From: Ganoderma boninense
Lineage: Eukaryota; Basidiomycota; Agaricomycetes; Polyporales; Polyporaceae
DNA: 64,000 nt
NCBI GenBank assembly: GCA_002900995.3
Contig: CM035308.1
Coordinates: forward strand, 3,312,810 to 3,376,809
Direction: 5' to 3'
Shown here: one piece after another, positions 45,489 to 59,000 of the stretch
Layout: each line of letters begins with the position of its first letter
Numbering within the stretch: position 1 is the stretch's first letter
Notes under the pieces: generated by a model
Databases searched by the model: none
What the model was told of the DNA's origin: nothing
What the model saw: the letters and a program-made list of their open reading frames with translations, nothing else
Translations under genes and position numbers: made by a program

Positions 45489-46136
45489 AGAGCACGCTTA
45501 TCGACACGAGCACCACGTCTGATGGTGTCCACGTAGCAAAACTATACATGGTTGTGAGGCTTGGAGGCACGCGTTCAAACATTGGAACGGTGTCTGGAAC
45601 TCATCATCCTCGTTTGTGGAGGGGCCGGGGGAGGGGGGGCTTTCGAGCAATGTAAATACGTGTGTGCTCTGTTAACGTTGGTGAACGCGTAGACTGACAT
45701 GCGTCATTTCCCCCCTCTACAGATCATTACAGGGTGTGGATTTCTGACGGGATGGTACACGATGGCTCGAGGGCCATCATTTCTTGGTGTTGAAGACTAT
45801 GTGCGTCTGTTCGCACTAGGCGACGCTTCGATCACTCTCTGCTACTTGTGATAGATTCTCACACCGATCTCAAAAGTTCGCATCTCGAAGACTTGAGGGT
45901 AAGTGCGTCCAATTTTCTGATCTATGCGAGCTGATTGGTTCGAATAATATTCCAGATGAGTACACAACGACTAGTAAATAGTTCTTTGGCGTGTTCCGCA
46001 TAGGGTTTATGGGTTATAGAAGTCACGACGCCAAGGTATGGTCAATATTTCCTGGGGGTGATTCCGCTGTTAATGACGTCGTGGGTTTAGTGAATAGGCG
46101 GACAACGTACCGTCTGTTGAGTTGGTAAGTAAGTCG

Positions 46137-46427
46137 CTATGAGGAAATAATTATCCATGACGGCGTTTGGTGGAAATTCGCCGAGCCAGATGGTAATCTC
46201 GTAATCCCATAGTCGGTGTCCTGAAAAAGAATGTACATATCTCTTCGAACGATACAAGGGGAGAATGCTTGCTCACTGTGACAGTAGAAGGTATGGCCAG
46301 TTCCGGCTGCACCCCCACAAAGGATGGTGCATGCAAGGCACGAGTTGAACAACGAGCCCATGATAGCACGGTGGACGTCCGTGTATTCGCCGTAAGGAAC
46401 AAAGTGGACCATGGGCGTGTTAGACAT
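46137..46427 (-). CDS. putative small minus-strand protein
   Basis: Open for 96 codons from ATG 46427: MSNTPMVHFVPYGEYTDVHR, SLFNSCLACTILCGGAAGTG and HTFYC, followed by MYILFQDTDYGITRLPSG. An upstream in-frame stretch suggests that it may be the 3' part of a longer gene. No known motif. The region 45489-46136 before it has nothing supported. Confidence 0.3.
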   Translation of the reverse strand: MSNTPMVHFVPYGEYTDVHRAIMGSLFNSCLACTILCGGAAGTGHTFYCHSEQAFSPCIVRRDMYILFQDTDYGITRLPSGSANFHQTPSWIIISS

Positions 46428-46756
46428 CACGGGGATGAGGGTGTCGAGGTGAGCTCTTCCGCTCGTACATCTGTGTCTGATACTTAGCCATCCAGGCGCA
46501 ACATGAGCGACAAAGCACCTCTGACATTCCTCGAATGCTCGTTATGTAATCATCATTGCGCTGGGCTGCAGCCGTTCTCTATTCAACCCCGGCTCGCATT
46601 GCACTCACGGTCGCACGGCACAAGCTCAACTCTCGAACTACACGCAATGATGCTTTCGTCATCTCTTGCTGAAGCATAGCATCCATCCCGCCTTCCTTCT
46701 CCCCTCCAGCGCATACTAGCGCATTGATGACTTAGCTGGAGGGTTGACCTGACATG

Positions 46757-46764
46757 TATAAAAG
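46757..46764 (+). promoter_or_regulatory. TATA box
   Basis: TATAAAAG, 80 bp ahead of the ATG at 46845. A near-consensus core promoter at a typical fungal distance; a pyrimidine-rich stretch follows. Confidence 0.6.
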
Positions 46765-46844
46765 GTCGAGAAGACCTTCCCTCAGCCACAAGTCATCGGT
46801 CCTCTAGGATCCATCTACCTCCTATTCGACACATTATACCCACT

Positions 46845-48575
46845 ATGTCTGGCGACGAAGTCGAAGCCCGCAGGAAGCTTGGGCAAGATCTCCGTTACTG
46901 GAAGAGGTTTCCGTTTTCAGGGTTTGCGACCGGAGCTTTGAATTTCGAGGCTGCTGTCGAGTCTCTCGACACTCCTGATCACTTGGTCTATGCCCGACAG
47001 GATTATGCTGCCCGATGGCTCGTAAGTGCCAGCGTTTCCGGTGCTATGCGGACATCTACTGACGCATAACAGGTTTGCAAAGTCGGTTCTCAATACAAAG
47101 CCATGTTTCACACTGCTGCTGTCTGGTCTGGGTCGTCTCACTTGGATACTGGTAATTATGTCCCAGAAGGACAGGTTCCTCCGGTGAAGATCGCGGAAGG
47201 GCGCATGTGAGTGATTTTTTGAGTCCGATTTTCAAATATTTGAGCTTCACCAAACAGCCAACGGAACGCGAGCAATCGGTGTCAGATCGACTATGTCATC
47301 GACACCCGGTTTGACAAGACGTTGTTTCGTCATCAAGCGGTGAGACATAACATTCTTGAAACCATCATCCGGTGCTCACTATATCAAGCAGAAGCTGGAG
47401 GAGCTTGTGGAAAGGGAGAAGGAGTTCAACAAGTCGTGCAAGCCGCGGCGGAACTGGCAAAGGGGGGACAATGGATACGACAACGCTTTCACCTTCTCCG
47501 CGCAGATATTTGTGCGGTCGTACGGGTACGATGTCGCCAAGTTGAAGAATCCTCCCTATGAACTCCATCCCTGGGTGCGGGATGTCGTGGAGCTGAAGGC
47601 CGGCAAGCAAGACTATTACGCCAATCCTTACCGTCCCGAGATCTGGGACTGCACAGATGGTACGATGCTCCGTATCAACAAGGCCAACCCCCCCGCTCTT
47701 CAGAAGGGTGACATCGTGTGGATGTCCTTCCATGTCGAGTTCATCATTGGTATGCAGACATGGGCTACCCAGCTCACTCCGAGGCACATCATCCGGGTCG
47801 GTACCATGCCCAGCATCTTGATAGACACCGTGGACGACGACAACGTTCCTGAGCAAGAACCGGACTATGCTATACAGGAAGGTGCCACCTTCGTGATGAG
47901 TACGTCCATAGTCATCTTTTATCACATGGCATATTACTCACCGCACCATCGTCACCTAGACATTGACTTTCCCATGGATGACGAGATCACGAATGACGCC
48001 GAGCTTATCCACGATGCAGCTGTAGGCAACAAGGCTACTGGTGCGCGCCTCGTTCATGAAGTCTTGTTACGCTTATTTATTTTGCGTCTCTAGGTGATCG
48101 AACTAAGATCAAGGTCGGCGGTGCAGCTGACGGCGGGAGGACGCAACCGACCGGACTGCAGGATAATACTAGCTCCAACCCCAATATCTCATCTCAGGCT
48201 ATCGAAGCCACTACAGGTTCACTGGTCGGCATTGACAACACCCAGTCGGGCAAGGTTGACGCTTCTCTTGACCGAGCACGGGTAGCATGCGGGACTGATA
48301 TCTTGGACGAACCTCTCACGCCTCCGCCGGAGAGTCCGAAGCCGACGACACCTACGGAGTGGCTTCCTTCCCCAAATCCCAAGGTAAGTCACTCAATTTC
48401 ACGGGTACTTGTTATACGGTTATACCTGAGGTTGAACCTTCGCGGACAGGACTCCACGGGCGATAACGGCAAGAGCGACAGCCGTGGCACTAAGCGCGGG
48501 ATGGTCGATGATAGTATCACCGTGCAGCCTGCTAAGAAAGGTCGCCAGGGTAGTCGACGTGCTCGTAATGTATAG
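46845..48575 (+). CDS. hypothetical protein, seven exons
   Basis: Exons 46845-47021, 47073-47206, 47258-47339, 47392-47899, 47960-48040, 48094-48383 and 48450-48575, every junction in phase, 465 residues. It starts MSGDEVEARRKLGQDLRYWK; exons 2-3 contain SQYKAMFHTAAVWSGSSHLD and CQIDYVIDTRFDKTLFRHQA. Exon 4 carries a Lys/Glu helix (IKQKLEELVEREKEFNKSCK), AFTFSAQIFVRSYGYDVAKL and KGDIVWMSFHVEFIIG. The C-terminus is Thr/Pro-rich (TPPPESPKPTTPTEW) and ends in a basic tract (AKKGRQGSRRARNV) that could be a nuclear localisation signal. The exon 4 acceptor could be three bases earlier. It resembles multi-copy Agaricomycete proteins of unknown function. A TATA box precedes it. Confidence 0.7.
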
Positions 48576-49346
48576 CCCCTGTAGCTTCGCTTGTACATGT
48601 ACATGTACCAGACAACCACTATCTAGCGATGAAATAACAAAGTCTAGTTGTATTATCTACTTAAAGGCGAAAGCTTGAATACCGATGGCATTTTCTCTGT
48701 TCTCTGCTTCAACCAGTTCCTTCATCAGCCTTTGTCCCTTGGGCGACTTAGTTCCTACTCTTGTTGCTAGTATCCTTGGTCTTGTTGCCTGCCTAAGAGG
48801 ACGAGCGAGTGTGGAATCACTTACTGATCACCATAAGCACGACCACGAGGACTGACTTGTTGCGCTGGTGATATCGCCGCAAAAGCTCTGAGTAGTCGAG
48901 TGGGAGGTCGGTGTCAAGTGAGAGGTCAGTGAACGGAGATTGGGTGTCGGGGTCACAATGCTGTCGTGCTGGCCGTGCGCACAGCATGCCTCACGTCGGT
49001 CCTCTGGTCGCGTGATCCAGTCATCTGTGGGTCCGCCGGGCGTCGAGAGATGGTGACGCCATCGATGTTGTCAGATAGGTCTGGGTATGGGACTGATAGG
49101 CTTCCTGGGACAGATCCATTGGCCTCTAAGTTGGCCAACGGTGTCTCTACGCAAACATTCCTGGCGTTCGAAACGTTGGCCAGAGTGACACACCGCGCTA
49201 GAAATCAGCTACTTATCCTGAGGGCACTGCGTGCGGATATTCCGTAGTTGTTTGGCTATCAGGCGACGAAACCAGCAAACCTTGCGCACCACACATCCAG
49301 GATACGAAGAGTGTAACATCTAGTCATATACGCTGTGTACATCATA
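48576..49346. other. intergenic stretch
   Basis: Just after the stop is the imperfect palindrome TTGTACATGTACATGTACCA (about 48591). A minus-strand fragment at 48953-49138 (SLSVPYPDLSDNIDGVTI, ending VRTASTTAL) looks coding but is isolated. Confidence 0.35.
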
Positions 49347-51547
49347 CTAAATAAAGCGGTTGGTCAAACACGTCGGATGTTCGTGAGGGACCAGGGGTGC
49401 TCGACCACCATACTCGAAAAACGTCGTCACGTAAAACAAAGCGATCTCCTCTTCCAACCTCGAAACTTGACGTCGGTCCATTTGGGTTCCGAGTTGTGAC
49501 GTCTGGATATGTGAAGGGCAGCCAGGCCATCGGATGATGACACGACGCAGTGCCTCAAGGGCAGGAAGACGGCGATCAATGAGTGGGGCGCAGATACCAG
49601 TACCTTCCGCAGGTAGCGTCTCCAGGGCGTAGATACCTCCGTTCGGAAACACAGCCGACAGCAGGTCCTCCCTTAGCGTTTCGGCAGTCTCGTCTGGGTG
49701 AATGGGAACTAGATATCGGTTGAGTGCCAGCAGCTCATAACGGAATCCAAGTTCGAACATCTCCCAAATGATGAGAGGTGGGACGTCGGGGGTCAGGGTG
49801 TCAATACGATGATGGAACCAGGCAACAGGTGAACGTGAGTCCAGGTCGATCTCGCCGTCTTGAAATACGCCATCAAACACATGGTTGATCATCGCTTTAC
49901 GTTTGGCCTTTCTAGAACTTCCTTCATGGCAGCCTGGATCAGTCGTGGTAGCGGTTCCGTAAAGAAAATCGCGCCACCACTGTGGAGGAACCCTTGTGGG
50001 AGCCGAACCTCTGACTCTGAGAAGGTACAACCAGCCATGTCGAGCGCGAAGCCAGTTGCGCAGATATCGTTCCCTTCGTGACTGTGAATTGAGCAGTAAG
50101 GACGGCTCCGGGATCCAGTAACCCCAGGTATCTACCGAAGGCTTCGCCGGTCCTACCCGGTTGCTACAGGCAACTGTCCGCATTGCGTTTTCCCAAGCCG
50201 GGACTGCGGGTGGCATCCATTCGTGCGACACGTCGGTGAATTTATCCCGGCCTCGAGTATGGCTTGAATCTATGCGAGGATCTAACTCTCCACAGTCAGT
50301 ACGGTCATCGACAAGCATGGCCCAGACGACGTACAGGGGTGGTAAGCCCGCGAGTATCGGGATACTGAGCAAGGGACACTGGACGAGTTCGGAGCCTTTG
50401 TAGCCGCAGCTATAGTTGTCAGCTTCTTGTACTGACGCTGAGGCATCGCAGCACAGTGATCGCCTTCTTCAACGGTAAGGAGCGGTGTCCGGGAGATATC
50501 GTGGTAAAGGTTGATCGAGCGACATGTTGCCTGGATGTGTTGATTTCCCGCGATTCCGTGGTACAGAGATGTTCCATGCGGGTCCATAGGTGTGGTGCAG
50601 ATGCTGCTCGGGGGACGTGGGATTTGAGGAGGGGGCAAGTGAACAGCTGCTGCTGGAGGCAACGCCGTCTTAGGGCGGAGAAACCAGACAGGGATCCCGG
50701 CGTGGAAGAGTTGCTGTACAACGTCTGGTGAGGTCGTGAAGGCGCCCATCAGATTGTGGCGCGTGGACGGTACAACGCCAGCGGATCCATTGTGGGACGA
50801 GAACGGGCGACGCACAAGTTGCTCAAACAACATGAACGCCTGGCACATAAGCCAGTAGCGTTGGAGCTGTGCACACTGAAGCACAGCGTCTCGAAAAGTA
50901 GACGCGAATGTCCGGAGGCGGTCGCGAGAATGACGCATGGAACTTTCCAGCCAATGCAGGAACTGGATATCGTGGACGGTGCTTTGTGGGACGTGCCGTC
51001 TAACCTGCTCCGACGTCGCGTCGACTAAGGCACTCATGGGGTCCACAAAAATGTTCGATAGAAGCCCGAGGCATCGAATGGCGCAACCGGGGATGTACTC
51101 GAAGTGGGAACTTTCGAGGGGAACAGTCCACATAGGATGGTACGGATGATCGTCTGGAGGGCGGCGGTAGATAGCGGAAAGAAACTCGAACTCTGGGCCC
51201 AGGAGCTGTGGGTGTTGCACCGGGTCTGCAGCTCCATATCGACCATCTGACATAAGGCAAAGACGGATGACTCCCGCGACCGGCAGAGGGATGAAGTCCA
51301 TGTTTGGTGATGTTATCGTCCAAACGAGTCCCTCGTGTCCTCGAACTTCTGTTACGGAAAGACCATCCGACCATTTGACTAGCAAATCGGCAATCAACTT
51401 TCTAGTTGAAAAAACCAGGCATTGAATAAGCTTACCAGGGATAACAGGATCCATTCTCCTATCAATTTGCAGAGGAGTTGTATCGCTGACGTCTTCGCTA
51501 GCACGAGGACGCAAAAGTCCAGGTACACTGCGAGCTTCAGGGGACAT
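49347..51547 (-). CDS. large hypothetical protein of an Agaricomycete multi-copy family
   Basis: ATG at 51547 begins MSPEARSVPGLLRPRASEDV. The first frame is open to about 50400, the second from about 50400 to 49347. The switch lies around 50400-50450, where a short intron (acceptor ACAACTATAG) or a frame shift is needed; I could not fix it. Motifs: FLHWLESSMRHSRDRLRTFA, AVLQCAQLQRYWLMCQAFML, AFTTSPDVVQQLFHAGIPVW, then WGYWIPEPSLLLNSQSRRER, NWLRARHGWLYLL, VPPQWWRDFLYG and EIDLDSRSPVAWFHHRID. The order (Gln-rich Leu helix, SPDV...AGIPVW, WL..R..WL, PQ.WRD.L) matches, from memory, a widespread multigene family of unknown function. About 700 residues. A G-run (about 51683-51698) lies upstream. 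Confidence 0.65.
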
Positions 51548-51785
51548 GGGTAGTCGTCCTGAGTCTCACAATAGATGGGTCGAATCGAACACTAGAGGTC
51601 TTCGTCGGGTCAATATGCGTATTTTGGCAAGAAGATACTTACAAGCGGGAACGCGAGTCCTACATTGACATCGAAAAGGAAGCGTTGGGGGGGGGGGGGG
51701 AAGGCTACTAGGGAGACTGACTAAGCCACTCGAGAACTGCTGTCCTGCTTTATTTACATCTGTTTGGACGGGCGTTTAAAGCATT

Positions 51786-52598
51786 CTAATCGATCTGCAT
51801 CTTGTCGAACTCAGATGCAACCTTCTCTACCGACACTTCCCTCATGCTATCGTCTGCCATACTGCCCGTTCTCAAGCCCTCCCACGACCTCTCGTATCCC
51901 GACAATTGGAAGCCACAAGCAGGGCAGGAAGGTGCTTCAGTAGTTGCAGAGGTCACCTGTCGGTTCTTCCGCTGTGAGCGCACGGTCGATGAGATCGAGT
52001 GAAACAACTCACCAGGATGTAGGTCACGGAGCGGATGATCCTCCACCAGGGCACCAATGCCGACGGATGAGGTGCGTTTCCGCGTTGCACGGTTGCCTTC
52101 GCATAGTCGAGTAACCAGACTGCAGAGCAGACAACACGAAGCGGGCGTGCTCGTATGCCACCGATCTGTGAGACCCACGCGGGATGTCGGTGGTCTCCAT
52201 CCTTCGGGTCAAAGAACCTTTCAAGGTCGGTCTCGAGGAGCATTTGTCCCTGCCCGCGCGGAACTTCCAATCTCAAGGATAGGGTCCAATCCGTACCGAG
52301 ACTTTCCACCTGTGAGTGTTTCAGACGTGGATGGCAGGCTGGATTACTTCTTGCGGCTCACCTTCCTCGTAGAGATGTAGATGGACATATCGAGCGCTAT
52401 GGCATTGTTGTTGTGCAAAGCGGTAGCGGCGCCGCCTTGTTCCACCAGAAGCGCCTGCACAAACTGTTCCGCAATTGTGGGCTGTCGCATGCAGCCGTAA
52501 TGCGGCGGTGCAGGTGAGCGATCAGAGTAGGAGGTGTGCATGACGTGTCCTCGGCGAGTAGAGCGGTCAAGGAAGCGGACGTGTTTGGTTTTCCCCAT
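51786..52598 (-). CDS. hypothetical protein with a C-terminal CPxC pair
   Basis: Exons 52362-52598, 52013-52309 and 51786-51971, phase 0 throughout, introns 52 and 41 bp; 239 residues. It begins MGKTKHVRFLDRSTRRGHVM; the middle has MRQPTIAEQFVQALLVEQGG, TDWTLSLRLEVPRGQGQMLL, VVCSAVWLLDYAKATVQRG and VPWWRIIRSVTYIL. The last exon has SCPACGFQLSGYERSWEG, a single CxxC that could be half of a zinc knuckle, and an acidic tail. No catalytic motif. It is transcribed away from the Helitron gene, with 441 bp between their start codons. Family unknown. Confidence 0.65.
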
Positions 52599-53039
52599 GT
52601 ATAGTCACAGGTGAGTTAGTGGGGGTGGGCTCGAAGTTGTTTGTGCACTATCTAATATTCTCTCGTCGCTCCGTCTCGACCAGTCAGTACGGCTCATGCG
52701 TATGGTAAGACCAGTTCAAGATACGTAATTTGCGACTGTCAATCCATATACAAATGTCATGGTGATTTGTCGTCGTTCTGGATCATGCGTGGATGCTTAC
52801 CCCAGAGACCCTTCCCACACAGGACACGCTGACGAGGTAGCATCAAGTTCCCGCGGCCGGTATATATCAACGGTGCACGGTCACCTTCCAGTATATATAG
52901 TATGTGCTGCACTCTTCGTATGAGCATCGCTGCATAGTCCGAACTGTGGCTTTGTGCTCTCTTTTACTCGTCGTTCACGGCTGCAAAGCAACGCGAGTGC
53001 TTCCTTCTCCCATTAAACCATCGCATTGTCTTCGTTCTC
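52599..53039. promoter_or_regulatory. divergent promoter region, Helitron side with TATA boxes
   Basis: Separates two divergent start codons. It has two TATA-like elements reading toward the Helitron gene, TATATATC at about 52860 and TATATATAG at about 52892; the latter is about 150 bp before the ATG at 53040. A|TCTAATATTCTCTC at 52651 is a possible Helitron 5' end (A before TC). Confidence 0.4.
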
Positions 53040-56000
53040 ATGGCTCACGGTAAGCGTCTGGGACTCCTGAACAAGCGATTATTGGCTAATTTCCCCTGAC
53101 TTCAGTTTCCGAACGTCGAGAACAATTGGAAATCGATGTCCCTCACGAAGAGGAGTCGGTGGCCTCTTGTACGTCTCCCTTCTCTCTCTCCCCTTTTGTG
53201 TCTTGTCATTTACTTGGTTTCCATTACTGGGTTGGGAATGCTGGTCGCATCGGTGCATGCTGGTCATATCGGTTCATGCTGGGTCACATCGCATATCTGG
53301 TCTTCTGTATTGTGTCGGGTCGTTGTATTATTGCATGGCTGATATGCTCATCTTCCGAATCCTTGCTGTCGATTGTCCTCGTATCTAGCAAGCATGTCGG
53401 CTTACATGAACGCCGTGAACGCGACCTTCATTGTGTCACGGAATGGTGTTCTACATCGTACGACAAGATCCGTTTCAGGCCCAAATCTCGACACGTTCTT
53501 CAAATATAAATTAACGACGAAATATGCGCATATCCAAAGTGCTAACTTGAGTCCCGGAGATCTCATCTTGAAATGCACCGCACGGGAAGTTGTAAGCAAG
53601 TTCAATTTTTGGACGGTTGGAAACCTTCGACAGATCGCTGTTGCTCACCAACTACCAGCACCCCGTGGGATGTCGAGCGTTACCATGCTACGGGAGACAA
53701 TATTGGGGCATGACTGTCAGAGTAGAGAGTGTGCAAGATACGAATATGTATTTCATTCACTGAAGAATGTGCGTCCAGGTTCGGCACGAATTGTCGCATC
53801 AAAACTCTTGCAAAGTGTCAGTACGGTTGGTGTCAGCGCACCGCACGCACTCGGAGGCCGAGATCCTGGGAATGGGTGGGAACCTAGTCTTGAACAAGCC
53901 GAGAGTGGTGGCGGCGGGACAGAAGATGTCGTAGCAGAAGATGCCGTCGTAGCAGAAGATGCCGTCGTAGCAGAAGATGTCGTCGTAGCAGAAAGTCTCG
54001 CCACGGCAGACAATGTCGTTCACGATAATGTCCAACCAAGTGATGTGGGGGAATTACCGCAATCTGAGTTCGAAACACAAGACTGGAAGCACCTCGAGAC
54101 TCCAACCGAAGACGTGAAGCATGCCATAGCTCGAGAATGGGAGGATGCAGTGTCTACAGAGCGGCTGAAGCATAGAGTATGTGCAGTATGCGCTCGAGGG
54201 GTACCCAAAGACAAAGTAAAGTTGGTAAATGCCCGCGACATACGATTTGAACTTCTCAGGAACGACGCCTTGCCTGACGACGTCATGCCTCGCACATACG
54301 ACCTCGATGCCTACGAGAGAGCATTATTGCACCCTAAGGGTCTCACTCGCTGTGACATCAAGGCAGATATGTATGTTTGCACAGAATGTAGTCGGGCACT
54401 GATTGACAAACAGGAAATGCCAAAATTCTCTTTGGCAAATTGGTTATACTACGCTCATGAACGGTTACCCCCTGACGTGTATCTTGCATTCAAAGAGGCA
54501 ACATGGACAGAAAGGACCCTCGTATCGCGAGCTCGTGCAAGCAAAATCTCTCTTCGTTTTAGTCAGAAGCGAGGTCATTCTCTGAGAGGCACGGACGGAC
54601 GGATATCCCAAAGATATATAAGGGGGAATGTAGCAATACATCCTCAAGACGTGACACATTTGAATGAAGCTCTGCCCCCATCACGCGAAGTGATCAAAGA
54701 CATGATATGCGCAGTTTTCCTCAGTAGCGATGCTAGCGTGACGAAAAAAAATGTTGAAGACCTTCGCCCGAAACCAATGTTAGCTCGAAAATCAAGGCTG
54801 AAGACGATGATCAAGTTCCTCACATCCAAAAATCCGTTCTATGCTGAGGACGGCAGCTGGGGAGGCTTCGACCAGAAAAACTTGGATGAGTTGTTCAGCG
54901 AGGATAGGGAGAGAGATGACGCCGGAATACCATGTGCGATAGAAATTGGATGCTTACAAACCAACAGCGCCATAGAAGCTGCAACAGAGAGCCCCCTGCA
55001 TGAGGAAGAATCAGGCCCGGTAAATGGTGACTCAAGCATTACCATGGAGAGCGTTGGATACACTCACGGTGATGGGACACCCCTAGACACCCGACAATTG
55101 AAGATGCGTGCCCTTAAGCACTGCTTGGAAGGTCGGGAATTTCTACAGTCGAGGTCAGGTAGCAGATTCGTCCCCGACTTTGAGAATCCGCGCTTGCTGA
55201 CCTGGCTGTATCCGCACCTTGATCCTTGGGGTATTGGTGGATTCTTTGATCCGAGACGCACACGGCCTCTCAGTATGGATGAACAATTGAAATATTTGCT
55301 TTCAGTGTACGACTCGCCATTCAGAGACGACCCAGATTTTACCTTCGTGTATTTCAACATCCGTCAAAAGAAAGCCGTATTCGAATCTGTCACGTTTCGA
55401 GTACCTGCATCAGAGCGTGAACGCGTGGTCAACAAACTGCTGTCTGTAAATCTCAAAACTCTAGACGCGTTGGCTGAAAAGTTCAGACAGAATCCACAGT
55501 ACCGGCCTGAGGGTGCTCTAGAAAAGGATATTGTCAGATTGCTGGCTCGTGTGAATGCGGTGTCTCACGACCTTCCTGGAACCAATGGTTATAAAGTTGG
55601 ACTGCGTAACAAGATTAGGTCAATGATCAACTATCTCGGCACCCCCACTCTGTTCGTGACTTTGAATCCGTCAGATAGAGAACATCCCCTTGTGAGGTTG
55701 TATGCTGGGCACGATGTGAACCTGGAAGATGCCACAGCAGGCATTGAACTGACTGACTGGGAGCGAAAGCGACTGGTCGCCACAAATCCTGCTGCGTGTG
55801 CCAGGTTTTTCCACACCATGATCACGAACTTCATCCAAGTGGTACTGAGATTTGGTACCGACAAAAGGGGGCTATTTGGTCAATGTAACGGATATTTTGG
55901 GACGGTAGAAGCACAAGGAAGAGGTACCTTGCACTGTCATATGTTGATTTGGTTGGAGGGACATCCGTCTCCACAAAAACTACGAGACTTGATGGCGGAG

Positions 56001-59000
56001 TCCGAACTCTATAAGCAGTCGATGTTTCAATGGTTAGAATCTGTCATCAAGTGTGAGCTGCTGGGTACAGAGGATGTCGTAATGGAGGCCAGAGGAACCC
56101 ATTTGGAGCCACCTCCAAGACCTCCCAGGAGCGCACATCCTGGGACTTTACCAATGCCGTCTGTTGATGCCTTCGAAGATCCTGAGGACTATCGGTTAGC
56201 ATGCCAAGCATACGTTAATGAACTCGTCCGGACCTACAACTGGCATAAACATAAGAAGACATGTTTTAAATATGCTGCCGCACAGGGATCTGTACCGCAT
56301 GACCCAGAACTTCAGGATAAGCTGTGCAGAATGCGTATTGATGGGACTACTCACCCCAAAACCAGTGTCGACGATGAAACCGGCTCTATACTGCTGCGGA
56401 GGTTGCACCCGCGCATCGCCAATTTCAATGACTTGGTTATGCAACTAATGCGGTGTAACATGGATATCAAGTTTATAGGGTCCGGAGAGGCAGCGAAAGC
56501 GTTAGTGTTCTACGTCACGGACTACATCACGAAAGCGTCCTTGTCTACACATGTTGGTCTCGGAGCCCTAGCATATGCGATCAAGAAGACCAATGATGCT
56601 ATGGAAGAGCTTATGAGCGATCCAGCCAAGTTGAACAGGACCGCACTCACTGCGACGGTGAACCGAATGATGTCGCGACAGGAAATATCCCACCAACAAG
56701 CGATGAGTTATCTTGTAGGAGGTGGTGATCACTATACCAGCCATACGTTCAAGTTCTTACACTGGCGCTCATTTGATGGCCTGTTCCGGAAATATTTTGC
56801 CGAGGGGGTGTCAGTATATGATATCATATCACCAGAGGATGCTACACACGTCCGTGATGATGTTGTGGCACCGCCAGATCAGCAAGGGGTGACGATGACC
56901 GAAGCAGGTGAGGTGGTTGAAGAGACATTGGACATAGACGTGAATGGTACCTCTGCCCCAGACAGTAGAGAGGAAATTAGCGAACCACACGATCACGAAG
57001 AAGATAGCTTTGTACTCACTCTGGGTCCAGGATCTATAGGAGCGAGCAATCAACAGCAGGATTACATTTACCGTGGTACAGATGAGTCGTTCGATGAGAT
57101 GTGTCTGTACGAGTTCATCGGTGGGGTCGAAAAAATCAGGAAGGGGAAGAGAACCAGAAATGACACAACGTATCGTCAACTGGGAGACTCCGCTAGCCAT
57201 GGCCAGATGGCGAGACACAGAGGGCGGAAGGCGCAACCTAGAGGTGACTTCAGTTCCGAATTGCACACTCAGTTCCAGACGCATACCTTGCGACGTCGGG
57301 CGGTATTTAGTGTCCCAGTCCTTCTGGGAGATCGAGTACCCCGATCGGATAGAGGTCTGGAGGAAAAAAATCAATGGGCACGGATGATGCTGATCCTATT
57401 TGTGCCATGGAGGAAACCAACAGACCTGCGCCAGCCAAATGAGACATGGCTAGAAGCATTCGAACGCCAGCACGAGAAGATATCTCCACGTCATAAAACA
57501 ATAATAATGAACATGAATGTGCTCACTGAATGTCGGGATGCCCGTGATTCGCATGCAGCTATGAGACGGGTGCAGGCAGTCGCCCTGCTGAATGATTGGC
57601 TCCCTCAAGAAGGTTGGACTGGAAGAGGCGATGGTCATGAGAGGGAGAGCGAGGAAGACGAGGAGTTCGAGATCATCCGTTCAGAAACTGCGGTGGAAAG
57701 TGGGTTGGTTCAGAATGTAGACAAGGAGCTGGACGGAAGAATCGGCTCAACGGCGAGGATTGCATTCGACCACTGCTTCGATGCTCGCATACCAGGAGAT
57801 AGCTGGAGTGGAAACACAGCCCATTCTTCCCGTCAAGTTACAGAAGACGACCAAGATGCCCTTGGAGTACAGATGAGCAGAATGCGTCAACTAAAGAGAA
57901 TACGTCGTCCACAGGATACTCACGATGACAATCCTAGGCCCAGGAGGCGTCGACGGATGGAGGATGTTGCAGAGAATATTCAGAACAGCGAACTGAGGGA
58001 TGGGTCAGCTGCGAGTGGTCGAAACCCGATATATAGCATGGCAGATGTACGGCAAGCTATGGATCAAGTTGTAGCGGAAATGGGTCTGAATACGAATCCG
58101 GAACAAGAACGCGCCTTCAGGATAGTTGGCGAGCATGTGCGACAAGGTGACAGACAGCTCCTGATGTATATTGCGGGCGTCGGCGGCACCGGCAAGACGC
58201 ATGTGGTAAAGTCGATCAGACGACTATTCGAGTTGCTGCACCGGTCGAAGGAGATTTTGGTTGGTGCTCCAACCGGGGCGGCCGCTAAAAACATAGACGG
58301 GTATACTGTTCATTCGTTAGCGATGATGAGGTCTAAGGGAAATCAAAGTCTCGCTAAATTACAGGAACTGTGGGGGCCTGTGAAGTACTTCATTATCGAC
58401 GAAGTGTCCATGATAGGTGCGAAATTTCTCAGTCAAATCTCAGCCAGACTACAGCAGGCAAAAGGCACTCACGGAAACTCGGCATTGGAACCATTTGGGG
58501 GGATCAATGTCATTTTCACGGGAGATTTCGGCCAACTTCGACCCGTTTCGGCCAAGTCCTTGTATGATCATAGCTTGCTGAAAAATCCGGCTTTGCAGGC
58601 TGGACAGACTGCAGATGGAGTTAATGGTCTCAGGGGAGTATACTTGTGGCGCTTGGTGCATACGGTTGTAAAATTAACTCAAAATCAACGACAGCGCGAT
58701 GATCCTACATATGCCGATCTATTGTCCAGGGTACGAGTTGGGCAGTGCAATGCACGTGTGGATGAGTCTTCCAGGCAGAGTGATGTGGACGTATTATTCA
58801 AACGGATCGCACATCGAGTGTTGCAGAGGAATCCCGAAGAATTGCGCCAATTTGCTGAGGCTCCGGTGATTGTGGGTAGCAAAGTGTTGCGAGATGCCAT
58901 AAACACGAGACGGGCTCTTCATCATGCTGCCACTCTGAACGAGACTTGTCATTTCTATCATGCAAGAGATAAAATCAATCGCGCACCAGCACACCCTCGT

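Noticed and set aside
48591..48610. Palindromic GTACATGTACATGTAC as a protein-binding operator
   Set aside because: Lies just after a stop codon and reads as a short GTACAT repeat; more likely 3' UTR or terminator-associated.
51680..51700. G-run near 51683 (and one near 43351)
   Set aside because: Simple homopolymers; possible assembly-sensitive sites but no evidence of function.
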